Assembly (NCBI RefSeq): GCF_947499265.1
Contig: NZ_CANMNK010000001.1
Location: 209,001-273,000 of the forward strand
Length of the DNA stretch: 64,000 nucleotides
Source of the DNA: an uncultured Roseobacter sp.
Lineage (GTDB): Bacteria > Pseudomonadota > Alphaproteobacteria > Rhodobacterales > Rhodobacteraceae
Direction of reading: 5' to 3'
In this document: piece by piece, positions 27,378 through 37,649 of the stretch
How positions within the stretch are numbered: position 1 is the first letter of the stretch
Layout of the letters: every line of letters starts with the position of its first letter
Notes under the pieces: model-generated
Seen by the model: only the letters and a program-made list of their open reading frames with translations
Database searches by the model: none
Told to the model about the DNA's origin: nothing
Position numbers and translations under genes: made by a program

Positions 27378-28625
27378 ATGGGCCGCTCCTTAGGACTGGC
27401 GGCCTATCGTGCGCTGTCTCGCAGATCGGCAAGCCGCCTGTTTGTGCCCAGCAGCGCACGGCCTGCAGGCGAGCTTGTCTGGATCCACGCGGCAGAGCCA
27501 TCCAACCTTCTGGCCATTCAGGATCTGGCCGAACGGCTGCACACGGCGCGCAATGATCTGCATGTTCTGATCACGCTGCCGGACCGCGAAGCGCTGGAAA
27601 AAGTGCACACCAACATCGGCACGCAATCGACGATCTTCTACGAAGAAATCCCGTCGGAGCATCCCACCGCCATTGACGCCTTTCTGAAAAACTGGGCGCC
27701 CGACATGTGCATCTGGACCTGGGGGCGATTGCGCCCAAACCTGTTGTCGCAGACCCGCGAGGTGGGATGCCCCATGGCGCTGATCGATGCCGACACCGGC
27801 GGATTTGACGGTCGCAGGGACCGCTGGCTGCCCGACCTCTCGCGCGAACTGCTCACCGGGTTCATCGCGGTCATGACACGGTCGGCCCAGGCGTTGCAGC
27901 GGCTCGAAACTCTGGGTCTGCCGACAAGTCGCATCGAAATGACAAGGCCGCTTCAGGCCGGTGGGCAGGCGCTGCCCTGCGAGGACACCGATCTGACGGA
28001 CATGACATCCTCGCTTGCCGGTCGCCCGGTGTGGCTGGCAACATCCGTCCAGCAGTCCGAGGGTCCGGTTGTGCTGGCCGCGCACCGTCACGCCTTGCGG
28101 TATTCGCACCGGTTGCTGTTGATCCTGCACCCGGCCAATCGAAATCTGACCTCCCAATTGGCACAGAACGCACGGCAAGAAGGCTTCCGGGTATGTGATT
28201 GGGTCTCTGAGGGTGATCCGTCCGAAGCGACACAGGTGATGTTGGCCGAAGAAAGCGACGATCTGGGCCTGTTTTACCGGCTGGCGCCTGTCTCCTTTTT
28301 GGGCAGCTCGCTCACATCCGGCCATGGCGGGTGCAATCCGTTTGACGCCGCCGCGCTTGGGTCTGCGGTTCTATACGGGCCCAACGTGCGGCGTTTCATG
28401 CCGTTTTACACGCGACTGGCCAGTGCGGGTGCCGCGCGGATCGTGAATGACGCGCATTCGCTTGGCACCGCGGTGACCCGACTGATTGCACCGGATCAGG
28501 CCGCCGCCATGGCCCATGCGGGCTGGGATGTGGTCAGCAGTGGGGCGGAACTGACCGACAAGGTTATCGATCTGGTGGAGACCACGCTGGACGAACGGGT
28601 GGAGCTGTCGCGTGCGGACACCTGA
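27378..28625 (+). CDS. 3-deoxy-D-manno-octulosonate transferase-like glycosyltransferase (divergent WaaA)
   Basis: A 415-residue GT-B glycosyltransferase resembling WaaA/KdtA, which adds Kdo to lipid A. The C-terminal donor domain is recognisable: [30 protein letters not shown] matches the glycine-rich WaaA segment. The N-terminal acceptor half departs from the norm: the usual conserved segment after WIHA (HxxSVGE in WaaA) reads [12 protein letters not shown] here, and the typical N-terminal membrane anchor is not obvious. It overlaps lpxK by 14 bases, which argues for lipid A-core work. It might add a second Kdo or another keto sugar rather than the first. Confidence 0.78.
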   Translation: MGRSLGLAAYRALSRRSASRLFVPSSARPAGELVWIHAAEPSNLLAIQDLAERLHTARNDLHVLITLPDREALEKVHTNIGTQSTIFYEEIPSEHPTAIDAFLKNWAPDMCIWTWGRLRPNLLSQTREVGCPMALIDADTGGFDGRRDRWLPDLSRELLTGFIAVMTRSAQALQRLETLGLPTSRIEMTRPLQAGGQALPCEDTDLTDMTSSLAGRPVWLATSVQQSEGPVVLAAHRHALRYSHRLLLILHPANRNLTSQLAQNARQEGFRVCDWVSEGDPSEATQVMLAEESDDLGLFYRLAPVSFLGSSLTSGHGGCNPFDAAALGSAVLYGPNVRRFMPFYTRLASAGAARIVNDAHSLGTAVTRLIAPDQAAAMAHAGWDVVSSGAELTDKVIDLVETTLDERVELSRADT

Positions 28626-29607
28626 TTTCTGGTTCACACCCCCAGACAGACCGTCGGTTTTGGCTCGGTTGCTCGCGCCGCTGGGTTGGCTTTACGCGAA
28701 AGGCACCGCGCGCCGTCTGCTGCGAGGAACCCCGCTGAAACTCGACATTCCGGTGGTTTGCGTGGGCAACATCAATGCAGGTGGTACCGGAAAGACGCCA
28801 ACCGTGATCGCCGTGGTCGAGCGTCTGTCTGGCCGCTTCCACATACCGCATGTCGTCACCCGAGGATTTGGGGGCCGTCTGAAGGGCCCCGTGCGCGTGG
28901 ACCCCGCGCGGCACACCGCGGCGGATGTGGGCGACGAGCCATTGCTGCTCGCCGCCTTTGCCGAGGTCTGGGTGGCACAGGATCGCGCCGCGGGGGGCAA
29001 GGCCGCGCAGGCAGAAGGCGCGACCGTCGTGATCCTAGACGATGGGTTCCAAAATCCTGCCTTGCACAAAGACATCAGCATCGTGGTCGCGGATGCGCAG
29101 CGCGGGTTTGGCAATGGGCGCTGCCTGCCCGCCGGTCCGCTGCGCGAACCCGTGGATGTTGGCCTGGCGCGGGCGGATGTTCTCTTGACCCTCGGGGACG
29201 CCGCCGCGCAGGCCGCTTTTGAGGTGCGAAACACAAAAATACCCATCCCGCATGTGCGTGGTGCCTTGGAGCCCCTGCAAACCGGGATGGACTGGAAGGG
29301 TGAAAAACTCGTGGCCTTTGCTGGGATTGGCCACCCCGAGAAGTTCTTTGCCACGCTGCGGGGGCTGGGCGCCGATGTCGTGCACGCTGAACCGCTGGAG
29401 GATCATCAACCGCTCACCACCGCGCTCATGGGCCGGTTGCAGGCGGATGCGCAGGCGCGTGGCGCGCAACTGGTGACTACGGAAAAAGATGCGGTGCGGC
29501 TGCCCAACGCCTTCCGCACGAAGGTCATCACCCTGCCGGTGCGGTTGCAATTTGCAGAAGACGATAATGCGCTCTTTGCCCGGCTGGACGCGCTGCCCGC
29601 GCCCTAG
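28612..29607 (+). CDS. lpxK: Tetraacyldisaccharide 4'-kinase
   Basis: LpxK phosphorylates the 4' position of the lipid A disaccharide at the inner membrane. At 331 residues it is normal. The P-loop [14 protein letters not shown] lies at about residues 54-67, preceded by an N-terminal hydrophobic stretch ([16 protein letters not shown]) that binds the membrane; [21 protein letters not shown] is the other LpxK hallmark. It overlaps the WaaA-like gene and ends the pmbA-lpxK operon, converging on the CoA transferase gene. Confidence 0.96.
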   Translation: MRTPDFWFTPPDRPSVLARLLAPLGWLYAKGTARRLLRGTPLKLDIPVVCVGNINAGGTGKTPTVIAVVERLSGRFHIPHVVTRGFGGRLKGPVRVDPARHTAADVGDEPLLLAAFAEVWVAQDRAAGGKAAQAEGATVVILDDGFQNPALHKDISIVVADAQRGFGNGRCLPAGPLREPVDVGLARADVLLTLGDAAAQAAFEVRNTKIPIPHVRGALEPLQTGMDWKGEKLVAFAGIGHPEKFFATLRGLGADVVHAEPLEDHQPLTTALMGRLQADAQARGAQLVTTEKDAVRLPNAFRTKVITLPVRLQFAEDDNALFARLDALPAP

Positions 29608-29613
29608 GCCCGG

Positions 29614-30729
29614 TTATTCGTCATGTTCGCCCAGTTTCGGGGCTGGCTTGTGCAAGGCCAATTCCGCATCCGAAAAAGTGAAGGGAGCGCGCACGCCAGG
29701 TACCCCCTCCAAGGCCACCTGCAGGCCCCGCGCCTGCACCTGTGGGTCGGCCATGACGTCACCCATATCGTTGATCGGGCCAGCCGGCACGCCCTCTGCC
29801 TCGCAGGCCGCCAGCAGATCATCGCGCGTGCGCGCCTTCGTGGCCGCGGTCAGGCGCGAAATCATTTCCGCGCGATGGGCCAATCGGTCTTCGTTCTTCA
29901 GAAACTGCGGCGCGGTGATCATGTCATCCAGCCCCAGCAGCTTGCACAAGCGCCGATATTGGCCATCATTGCCGGTGGCGATGATGATGTGCCCGTCCAG
30001 GCAATCGAAGACCTGATAGGGGGCGAGGTTGATATGCGCATTGCCCATCCGCTGCGGCGGATGGCCGGTGGTCAGATAGTTCATCGCCTGATTGGAGGTC
30101 ACTGCGACCGCCACATCCATCAGGGACATATCGATATGCTGCCCACGCCCCGTCGTCTGACGCTGGTGCACCGCCGCCAGAATCGCCGTGGTCGCATAGA
30201 CACCGGTCAGAATATCCGTGATGGCAATGCCATATTTCTGCGGCTGCCCCTCCGGCTCACCGGTCAGGGACATCAGACCCGACATGCCCTGAATGATGAA
30301 ATCATAACCTGCCCGCGGCGCATAGGGTCCGGTGTGCCCGAAACCCGTGATCGAGCAATAGATCAAGCGCGGAAACGCCTGCGCCAGGCTGGCATAGTCC
30401 AACCCGTATTTAGCCAGACCCCCGGTCTTGAAATTCTCGATCAGAATATCCGCATCTGCCAGCAAGGTTTTGACCTTTTGCTGGCCTTCTTCGGTCCTGA
30501 AGTCCGCCGTCACGGAGCGTTTTCCGCGATTGGTCGAGTGGAAATAGGCGGCTGAAACATCCTCATCCCGTGTGATGAAGGGCGGGCCCCACTGGCGGGT
30601 GTCATCTCCCGCGACACTCTCTACTTTGGTGACGTCGCAGCCGAGATCAGACAGCGTTTGACCGGCCCAGGGGCCGGCCAACACACGCGCCAGTTCGACG
30701 ACTTTCAGACCAGCAAGGGGTGCCGTCAT
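29614..30729 (-). CDS. CaiB/BaiF family (family III) CoA transferase
   Basis: A 371-residue family III CoA transferase. The N-terminus LKVVELARVLAGPWAGQTLSDLGCDV is typical, and the active-site aspartate lies in the GRGQHIDMSLMDV segment. Members move CoA between acyl-CoA and carboxylic acids such as carnitine, formate or oxalate, or catalyse racemisation. The substrate cannot be read from the sequence. The start codon overlaps the stop of the dsbA-like gene by one base (TAATG), so it is translated from that operon, though a functional link with thiol oxidation is not expected. Confidence 0.92.
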   Translation of the reverse strand: MTAPLAGLKVVELARVLAGPWAGQTLSDLGCDVTKVESVAGDDTRQWGPPFITRDEDVSAAYFHSTNRGKRSVTADFRTEEGQQKVKTLLADADILIENFKTGGLAKYGLDYASLAQAFPRLIYCSITGFGHTGPYAPRAGYDFIIQGMSGLMSLTGEPEGQPQKYGIAITDILTGVYATTAILAAVHQRQTTGRGQHIDMSLMDVAVAVTSNQAMNYLTTGHPPQRMGNAHINLAPYQVFDCLDGHIIIATGNDGQYRRLCKLLGLDDMITAPQFLKNEDRLAHRAEMISRLTAATKARTRDDLLAACEAEGVPAGPINDMGDVMADPQVQARGLQVALEGVPGVRAPFTFSDAELALHKPAPKLGEHDE

Positions 30730-31400
30730 TACTCCGCCGCGGCGTCGATCAGTGCCGCCATTTCGGAATAGGCCATGTTGGAATACTTCTGGCCGTTGAT
30801 GACAAAGCTTGGTGTGCTGTCGACACCATCGGCCTCAGCGTTCTCCTGATACCAGGCCACCAGCGTGCGGGCATTGTCGCCATCCTGCAGGCAGGCTTCC
30901 ATGGTGTCGCCGTTCAGCCCGGCCAAACGACCGATCTTTCGCAGCTCTTCGATGATGGCAGCAGGGTCCCCGGCACGCGACCATTCCGACTGACCGGCAT
31001 AGATCAGGTCCGTCATGCCAAAGAATTTCTCCGGCGTGCCCGCGCAGCGCGCGATCATCGACGCCCAAAGGCCATAGCGGTCAAAATAGACCTCGCGGTA
31101 GACGAAGTTGATCTTGCCGGTATCGATGTAATCCGCCTTCAGCTGTTTGTAGGGGCCTGCGTGAAACGACGCGCAATGCGGGCAGGTGAAGGAGGCGTAT
31201 TCGATCACGGTCACGGGCGCATCCGGGTTGCCCAGCGACATTTCCGCAATTGTGGAAGTATCGATATCGGCTTCTGTTTCCTGCGCGTTGGCGGCGCCAA
31301 GCGGGTCCACCGGCGTGACCGAAGACCCCGGTGACGTCACGAAATACGCCCCAATGCCCAACACAGCCACAGCGGCAGAAATAATCATCATACGCGACAT
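30729..31400 (-). CDS. DsbA-like periplasmic thiol:disulfide oxidoreductase
   Basis: A 223-residue thioredoxin-fold protein exported by an N-terminal signal/anchor (MSRMMIISAAVAVLGIGAYFV). The active site is CPHC in the stretch EYASFTCPHCASFH, and the cis-proline loop is DSTPSFVINGQ. These are the features of DsbA-family oxidases that make disulfides in the periplasm (the short alphaproteobacterial type). A cognate dsbB is not in the window. It lies 13 bases after the DUF721 gene and is followed immediately by the CoA transferase gene. Confidence 0.92.
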   Translation of the reverse strand: MSRMMIISAAVAVLGIGAYFVTSPGSSVTPVDPLGAANAQETEADIDTSTIAEMSLGNPDAPVTVIEYASFTCPHCASFHAGPYKQLKADYIDTGKINFVYREVYFDRYGLWASMIARCAGTPEKFFGMTDLIYAGQSEWSRAGDPAAIIEELRKIGRLAGLNGDTMEACLQDGDNARTLVAWYQENAEADGVDSTPSFVINGQKYSNMAYSEMAALIDAAAE

Positions 31401-31413
31401 GGGTTTTCCTTTT

Positions 31414-31923
31414 TCAACGGTTTGTCTTGTTCAGTATGTTTTCGCCGAGCCGCGCCAGGGCATCACGCAAACCGGCATCCCGCACCGGACTGGCGGTATC
31501 AGCGGCCTGTTGGCGGATAAGCGGGTCGATCACGTCCTCTTTTTCAGCCGGTTGTGCAGGCTCAAACGCTACCCGGCCTTCGGCAAATCCGGTTGCCGCC
31601 GTTTGCGTGATCCGCACCCGCGCGATGGCGTTATAGCCATAGACCGCGTTGACCTTGGCGCGCATCTGTTCCTTTTGCATCTCCAGCATGGGCGCGTTGG
31701 CACCGGTCGTCAGCAGCGTCAGCGTCGCCCCCATGCCGCCGCGGCCATAGCTGACCTCCACGGGGCGTGAGACAGCAGCAATATCCTGGCCCATGATCTC
31801 GGTCCACTGCGTCAGCAAGCGGCTTTGAGCGAATCCCCGGCTCTCCGACGCCGCCCTGATCCGGCCCGTCAGCAGACTGGCCGTGCGCTTGAAACCTTTT
31901 GTACTGGCACGTCGAGGTGGCAT
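31414..31923 (-). CDS. DciA-like protein (DUF721)
   Basis: A 169-residue DUF721 protein. The DciA core is seen in LLTQWTEIMGQDIAAVSRPVEV and the hydrophobic strand GATLTLLTTGANAPMLEMQKEQMRAKVNAVYG. DciA loads replicative helicase in bacteria that lack DnaC; alphaproteobacterial members are longer because of a C-terminal extension, and this is not directly demonstrated for each lineage. It stands back to back with mutY, a common arrangement in the order. Confidence 0.85.
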   Translation of the reverse strand: MPPRRASTKGFKRTASLLTGRIRAASESRGFAQSRLLTQWTEIMGQDIAAVSRPVEVSYGRGGMGATLTLLTTGANAPMLEMQKEQMRAKVNAVYGYNAIARVRITQTAATGFAEGRVAFEPAQPAEKEDVIDPLIRQQAADTASPVRDAGLRDALARLGENILNKTNR

Positions 31924-32016
31924 TGCTATCTTTCAGTGAAACAGTTGCTGTATCTTACCGAATTGGGGCCTCAGCAACCAGATAAAGCCACAGGACGATT
32001 ATAAACATTGCGTGAG

Positions 32017-33084
32017 ATGCCTCAAAACCCCGTGACGCTGAGCGACGAATTGCTGGCGTGGTACGATGTTCATGCCCGCCGCATGCCCTGGCGTGTCTCG
32101 CCACAGGATCGCAAGGCCGGGCATGTGCCCGATCCCTATCGCGTCTGGCTCTCTGAGGTCATGTTGCAGCAGACAACCGTGGTGACCGTCAAAGACTATT
32201 TTGAACGGTTCACAACACGGTGGCCAACGGTGGCCGATCTCGCGGCCGCGCGCGATGCCGATGTGATGGGCGAATGGGCGGGCCTTGGGTACTATGCCCG
32301 CGCCCGCAATCTGCTGAAATGCGCGCGGCAGGTGGTGGCGGAGCATGAGGGTCGCTTTCCCGCCGATCACGCCGCCTTGCTGAAGCTGCCCGGGATTGGC
32401 CCCTATACCGCTGCCGCGATCTCTTCAATCGCCTTTGATCTGCCCCATGCGGTGCTGGATGGGAACGTCGAACGTGTGATGGCCCGGTTGCACGACATTC
32501 ACACCCCCTTGCCGGAGGCAAAACCGGAGTTGATGGCAGAGGCGGCACGCCTGACCCCGTCCAAACGCCCCGGTGATTACGCGCAGGCCGTTATGGATCT
32601 GGGGGCCACGATCTGCACCCCGAAATCACCCGCTTGCGGCATCTGCCCCTGGCGTGATCCCTGCGTGGCACGTGCACGAGGCACCGCGCAGGAACTACCA
32701 AATAAGACACCGAAAAAGGCTAAACCAACAAGACACGGTATCGTCTATCTGGGGCGCCGCGATGACGGCGCATGGTTGTTGGAAACGCGTCCGGAAAAGG
32801 GGTTGTTGGGGGGCATGCTGGGCTGGCCGGGATCGGATTGGGTGGACGTAAAGGAAGACGTGCCAGACACCGATCCCCCGGCCACGGCGGATTGGCAGAA
32901 ATTACCGGCGGAGGTGCGTCACACGTTTACCCATTTCCACTTGACGCTCACCATCTACGGCGCCCGCATGGGGAATGATGCCAAGGCTGATCGCGGAGCC
33001 TTCCTGCCCCGGCCGGAATTCCGCCCTTCGGATCTACCAACGGTCATGCGCAAGGCGTTTGATCTGGCAAGCGGAGAGATTTGA
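32017..33084 (+). CDS. mutY: A/G-specific adenine glycosylase
   Basis: MutY removes adenine mispaired with 8-oxoguanine. The 355-residue protein has the helix-hairpin-helix LPGIGPYTAAAI followed by the catalytic Asp region VLDGNVERVMARL, and the iron-sulfur loop cysteines in CTPKSPACGICPWRDPC near residue 200. The C-terminal NUDIX-like domain (GMLGWPGSDW) recognises 8-oxoguanine. The frame also offers a TTG at 32008, three codons upstream; neither start has a strong ribosome site, so the N-terminus is uncertain by three residues. It is divergent from the dciA-like gene. Confidence 0.95.
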   Translation: MPQNPVTLSDELLAWYDVHARRMPWRVSPQDRKAGHVPDPYRVWLSEVMLQQTTVVTVKDYFERFTTRWPTVADLAAARDADVMGEWAGLGYYARARNLLKCARQVVAEHEGRFPADHAALLKLPGIGPYTAAAISSIAFDLPHAVLDGNVERVMARLHDIHTPLPEAKPELMAEAARLTPSKRPGDYAQAVMDLGATICTPKSPACGICPWRDPCVARARGTAQELPNKTPKKAKPTRHGIVYLGRRDDGAWLLETRPEKGLLGGMLGWPGSDWVDVKEDVPDTDPPATADWQKLPAEVRHTFTHFHLTLTIYGARMGNDAKADRGAFLPRPEFRPSDLPTVMRKAFDLASGEI

Positions 33085-33154
33085 GCGCGGCGTCACGCTT
33101 GGATGCGGGCGCTGATTGGACATAGAATGATGCCAGATGCGATGCAGGACCTGA

Positions 33155-34309
33155 ATGATGGCACGTGAAACGAAATCTGTTCCCCTCGCGGACCTCATCC
33201 GGTTTTCGCGCGCGGCTCCGTTTTGGATTTCGCTACTGCTGGTTCCTCTCGCATGGGTCGGCGCGTTGCAGGGCGGATGGACCGTGGTCTTACTGCCCGT
33301 TGTCACATGGTACCTCTTTTCAGCACTTGATGCGCTTTTTGGGCGTGATCTTGCGAATGCCGATCCGGACGCGCCGCAGGAGGCGCTTTATTGGTACCGC
33401 GCGATCACGGTAATTTGGGCGCCGGTGCAATTCTGTCTGCTGTTCAGTCTGATCTGGTACGTGCCCCAGGCCGACCATCTGGGCACGCTGGAACGGGTGG
33501 TGCTGTTTTTTGGTGTTGGCGTGATCACCGGCACGGTGGGCATCAATTACAGCCACGAATTGATGCATCAGAAAAACAAGATGGAACGCTGGATGGCCGA
33601 TATTCTGCTGGCCATGGTGCTCTATTCGCATTTCCGTTCCGAACATCTGCTGGTGCATCACCGCTATGTCGGAACCCCCAAGGATGCCGTCACCGCCCGC
33701 TACAACGAAGGATTTCATCGCTTCTATCCGCGGGTGTTGAAACAGTCTCTGCACTCGGCGTTTCAGGCGGAAAAGAAGATGCTGGCCCGGCGCAATCTGC
33801 CCTGGCATGACCGTGCAAACCCGTTCTTCAAATACGGGGCACTGCAACTCTTCATGCTGCTTTTGGCATTTCTGCTTGGCGGTTGGTCTGGGGTCATTTT
33901 GTTCCTGGTGCAGGCGGGCACCGCGATCTGGCAGCTGGAGCTGGTCAACTACATTGAACACTACGGTCTGACACGCAAACATCTGGGCGATGGCAAGTAC
34001 GAGCACGTCAAACCCCAGCACTCCTGGAATGCGGACTTCAGGATGTCCAACTGGCTGCTGATCAACCTCCAGCGTCATTCCGATCACCACTTCAAACCCG
34101 ACCGCCGCTTCCCGGTGCTGCAGACCTATTCCGCATCCGATGCGCCGCAATTGCCCTATGGCTACCCGATCATGACGATGGTGGCGATGGTGCCGCCCTT
34201 GTGGCGCCGCATCATGAACCCCAGGGTCCGCTTGTGGCGCGCGAATTACTATCCTGAGATCACGGATTGGGCACCGTATAACAAGGCCGAAAACCCGATG
34301 CCGGGCTAA
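33155..34309 (+). CDS. alkB: Alkane 1-monooxygenase (AlkB-type)
   Basis: An integral-membrane di-iron hydroxylase of 384 residues that oxidises terminal methyl groups of alkanes. All four histidine signatures are present: HELMHQK at 134, EHLLVHH at 163, NYIEHYGL at 265 and LQRHSDHH at 305. Hydrophobic segments flank them as expected for six membrane helices. AGGA lies six bases before the ATG. Rubredoxin and rubredoxin reductase, the usual electron donors, are not adjacent. Medium-chain alkane substrates are typical, but some marine AlkB homologues act on other hydrophobic molecules. Confidence 0.94.
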   Translation: MMARETKSVPLADLIRFSRAAPFWISLLLVPLAWVGALQGGWTVVLLPVVTWYLFSALDALFGRDLANADPDAPQEALYWYRAITVIWAPVQFCLLFSLIWYVPQADHLGTLERVVLFFGVGVITGTVGINYSHELMHQKNKMERWMADILLAMVLYSHFRSEHLLVHHRYVGTPKDAVTARYNEGFHRFYPRVLKQSLHSAFQAEKKMLARRNLPWHDRANPFFKYGALQLFMLLLAFLLGGWSGVILFLVQAGTAIWQLELVNYIEHYGLTRKHLGDGKYEHVKPQHSWNADFRMSNWLLINLQRHSDHHFKPDRRFPVLQTYSASDAPQLPYGYPIMTMVAMVPPLWRRIMNPRVRLWRANYYPEITDWAPYNKAENPMPG

Positions 34310-34379
34310 CCCTGAACACGTTATATTAAGGCTTTTATGTGACCTTCAGCGCTCAGGTGGACTGATGTGAGAGCCAAGC

Positions 34380-34805
34380 ATGCAGCAACAAAGCGCGATA
34401 ACATATCCGGGTGCGACGACAAAAACCTGCTTGATTGTCGAAGATAACATCTTCGATCAGGAGCGGATCAAACGCATCATGGACAAAAGCTTCAATGGTG
34501 TTTTTGTCGCTGTTGCCTCTACAATTGACGAGGCGCGCCAACACATGGCGCGGTATCAGACCAGCATGATTTTGCTCGATAACAATCTGCCCGACGGGAC
34601 AGGTGCAAATTTTGCGTTGGAACTGGCGGAAAAGCCTGAATTTGCCAAAATCCCCATTGTTATGGTCAGCGATTGGCCAACACCCTTCATGTTTGACAAA
34701 GCGCAATCGGCAGGCGTGATCCATGTGGTCAACAAGTCGGATTTTGGCGCGCGCTATATCCATGCCGCGCTGAACTACAAGCCACAGCAACAGCGGGCCA
34801 GCTAG
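34380..34805 (+). CDS. Single-domain response regulator
   Basis: A 141-residue protein consisting of a receiver domain only. The acidic pocket is in CLIVEDN, the phospho-acceptor Asp in ILLDNNLPDGTG, and the conserved Lys in VVNKSDF. No output domain follows. Single-domain regulators commonly act in phosphorelays or on the flagellar switch. No kinase or phosphotransferase is near it. It begins 70 bases after alkB and might be independent. Confidence 0.9.
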   Translation: MQQQSAITYPGATTKTCLIVEDNIFDQERIKRIMDKSFNGVFVAVASTIDEARQHMARYQTSMILLDNNLPDGTGANFALELAEKPEFAKIPIVMVSDWPTPFMFDKAQSAGVIHVVNKSDFGARYIHAALNYKPQQQRAS

Positions 34806-34894
34806 GGACCAGCTCAAATGCTAAGCCCTGCAGGAGCATGAGGTCATTCTGCTCTGGATCATGTTGCTTGCGGCTTAACGAATACTGGCGCATG

Positions 34895-34921
34895 AAAAAA
34901 CCCCGCCAATAAATGGCGGGG
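34895..34921 (-). terminator. Intrinsic terminator of ccrM
   Basis: On the minus strand, arms CCCCGCC and GGCGGGG with a seven-base AT loop are followed by TTTTTT. It lies about 74 bases after the ccrM stop. Confidence 0.88.
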
Positions 34922-34994
34922 TCAGTTGAGTGCCTAAACTAGGCAGCCTCTTACAAAAGGCCACAGGCACCGGCGGTGTTCGAAGAGTGAAAGA

Positions 34995-36178
<1,184 letters not shown>

Positions 36179-36180
<2 letters not shown>

Positions 36181-36808
36181 AAGACCTTAAGTTTTTATCT
36201 TGATACAACATATTGTGCACCGGTTTAAAAGTACGTCTATGGTGTGGGGTCGGCCCCAGATTTTGAAGCGCAGACATGTGGCTTTTTGATCCATATCCCA
36301 TGTTCGTCTCCCACCCATAGCCGGGGTGCTGTTGCGCTAAATCCACCATCAGCCTGTCGCGACATATTTTGGCCACAATTGACGCCGCAGAAATCGAAAG
36401 ACACCGTGTGTCTCCCTTGACCACGGGCTGCGCCGACACGTTCAGCCCGTGCGGGATCATCGACCCGTCAATCAGCACATGATCCGGCGGATGCGGCAGC
36501 CCGGCCAGAGCGCGACACATGGCGATATGGCTGGCGCGCAGGATATTGTGCTGTTCGATCTCTTCCACGGATGCATGCGCAATGGAAATCTCCGCGCAAT
36601 CCTTCAGTAGATCCGCCAGATAGATCCGTTTCTTGATTGAGAGCTGTTTGGAATCATTGAGGCCTTCGGGAATGCAGGCCGGGTCGAGCACAACGGCCGC
36701 CGCCGTCACGGGACCCGCGAGCGGTCCACGGCCGACTTCATCAACCCCGGCCACCCGCGCCTTGCCGGCCGCCATGGCGGCCTTTTCCATCTCGAAATCC
36801 GGACCCAT
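36179..36808 (-). CDS. rnhB: Ribonuclease HII
   Basis: RNase HII removes ribonucleotides from DNA and RNA of RNA-DNA hybrids. The 209-residue protein carries the DEVGRGPLAGPV motif with the first catalytic Asp-Glu pair, then LNDSKQL, and the later catalytic Asp in VLIDGSMIP. The ORF can be extended to 36874, but the family-like N-terminus begins at the ATG at 36808. Its stop overlaps the most distal GANTC of the ccrM leader, so ccrM may have its own promoter inside or near this gene. Confidence 0.95.
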
Positions 36809-36880
36809 GATCTTTTGATCCAATGATCCGACCCAAAGCGCAAGACCCAACCTATCGAGCCACGCACAGCGCACAAAGGA

Positions 36881-36950
36881 AAACGCGCCCCCGGTTGCGG
36901 GAGCGCGGTACTCGTTATCAAAAGGAAGGAGGCGCCCGAACGCCCCCTTC
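36881..36950 (-). terminator. Tandem hairpins, probable terminator of the 37003-37473 gene
   Basis: Read on the minus strand, two hairpins follow one another: GAAGGGGGCG / CGCCTCCTTC (36925-36950) then CTTTT, and CGCGCTCCCG / CGGGGGCGCG (36884-36907) then TTTTCC. Each has one mismatch. Together they lie just after the stop of the secreted-protein gene and before rnhB. Confidence 0.7.
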
Positions 36951-37002
36951 TAGGTCAAAGCCGGTTTTTGGGGGACCCCGCCGGCTTTGCATCGACGCGT
37001 CC

Positions 37003-37473
37003 TTAGCGGCGCGCCAATTGGTATCCCTGATTGCGCAGGCAACGCGCCTCATATCCAAGGCCATGTCCGCGCACCCGGACGGCACAGGCATTGGGTAGGC
37101 GGTTCACATATTTATAATTGCGCTTCAGACAGTGCTGGCCGAAGTAGCGCAGCCGACCCTGACGCGTCTCAGCACTGCGCAGGCAAGCCCCGGGCAAAAG
37201 CTTGCGTTGCGCGCGTTTGGGAAGCGGGCGCGGTTTCAGATCATAAACGCGACCATGGCTCTGATACACCGGCGCCTTGTGGGCGTTCCGGGTCACCGTG
37301 TTGCGTTCTTTCTCGCGTTTGTTCCGGTCGTGGATCACCTTGCCCACAATCGCGATGCCAGCGATGGCGGCCAATGCCCGCAACAGGTCTTCGTCCGCGC
37401 GCGCCGGGGCGCTGCCGATGGCGGTGACGGCCAGAGCCGCGGCAACGATGGTGGCGATGAACTTGCGGTGCAT
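37003..37473 (-). CDS. Hypothetical secreted basic protein, four cysteines
   Basis: A 156-residue protein of no family I recognise. A signal peptide (about 1-26, cut after AARA) precedes a hydrophobic segment, LLRALAAIAGIAIVGKVI, which could stay in a membrane. The rest is strongly basic, with many Arg/Lys/His, and has four cysteines at regular places (GACLRS, QHCLK, NACAVR, ARCLRN) that could form two disulfides. AAAGGA lies well placed before the ATG at 37473. It is divergent from the small secreted-protein gene at 37650. Function unknown; binding of nucleic acid, peptidoglycan or lipopolysaccharide is only one guess from charge. Confidence 0.72.
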   Translation of the reverse strand: MHRKFIATIVAAALAVTAIGSAPARADEDLLRALAAIAGIAIVGKVIHDRNKREKERNTVTRNAHKAPVYQSHGRVYDLKPRPLPKRAQRKLLPGACLRSAETRQGRLRYFGQHCLKRNYKYVNRLPNACAVRVRGHGLGYEARCLRNQGYQLARR

Positions 37474-37649
37474 GGGCGTGTCCTTTCAGATGTATTCCAG
37501 TAGACCCCGACAGTGCGACGGGTGTGTCTCGAACAATCTGGGTCAGCCCCCGGCGGACAGGCAATATCGCCGCATTGTTATCGGATAGCAGGAGGGCTAA
37601 GGCCCCTTTGTTATTGAATATCTCGCGTCTGGGGCGCAGGATCGCGCAT

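Noticed and set aside
27390-28325. 311-codon minus-strand frame opposite the WaaA-like gene
   Set aside because: Shadow frame with no family content; plus-strand operon overlaps fully explain the region.
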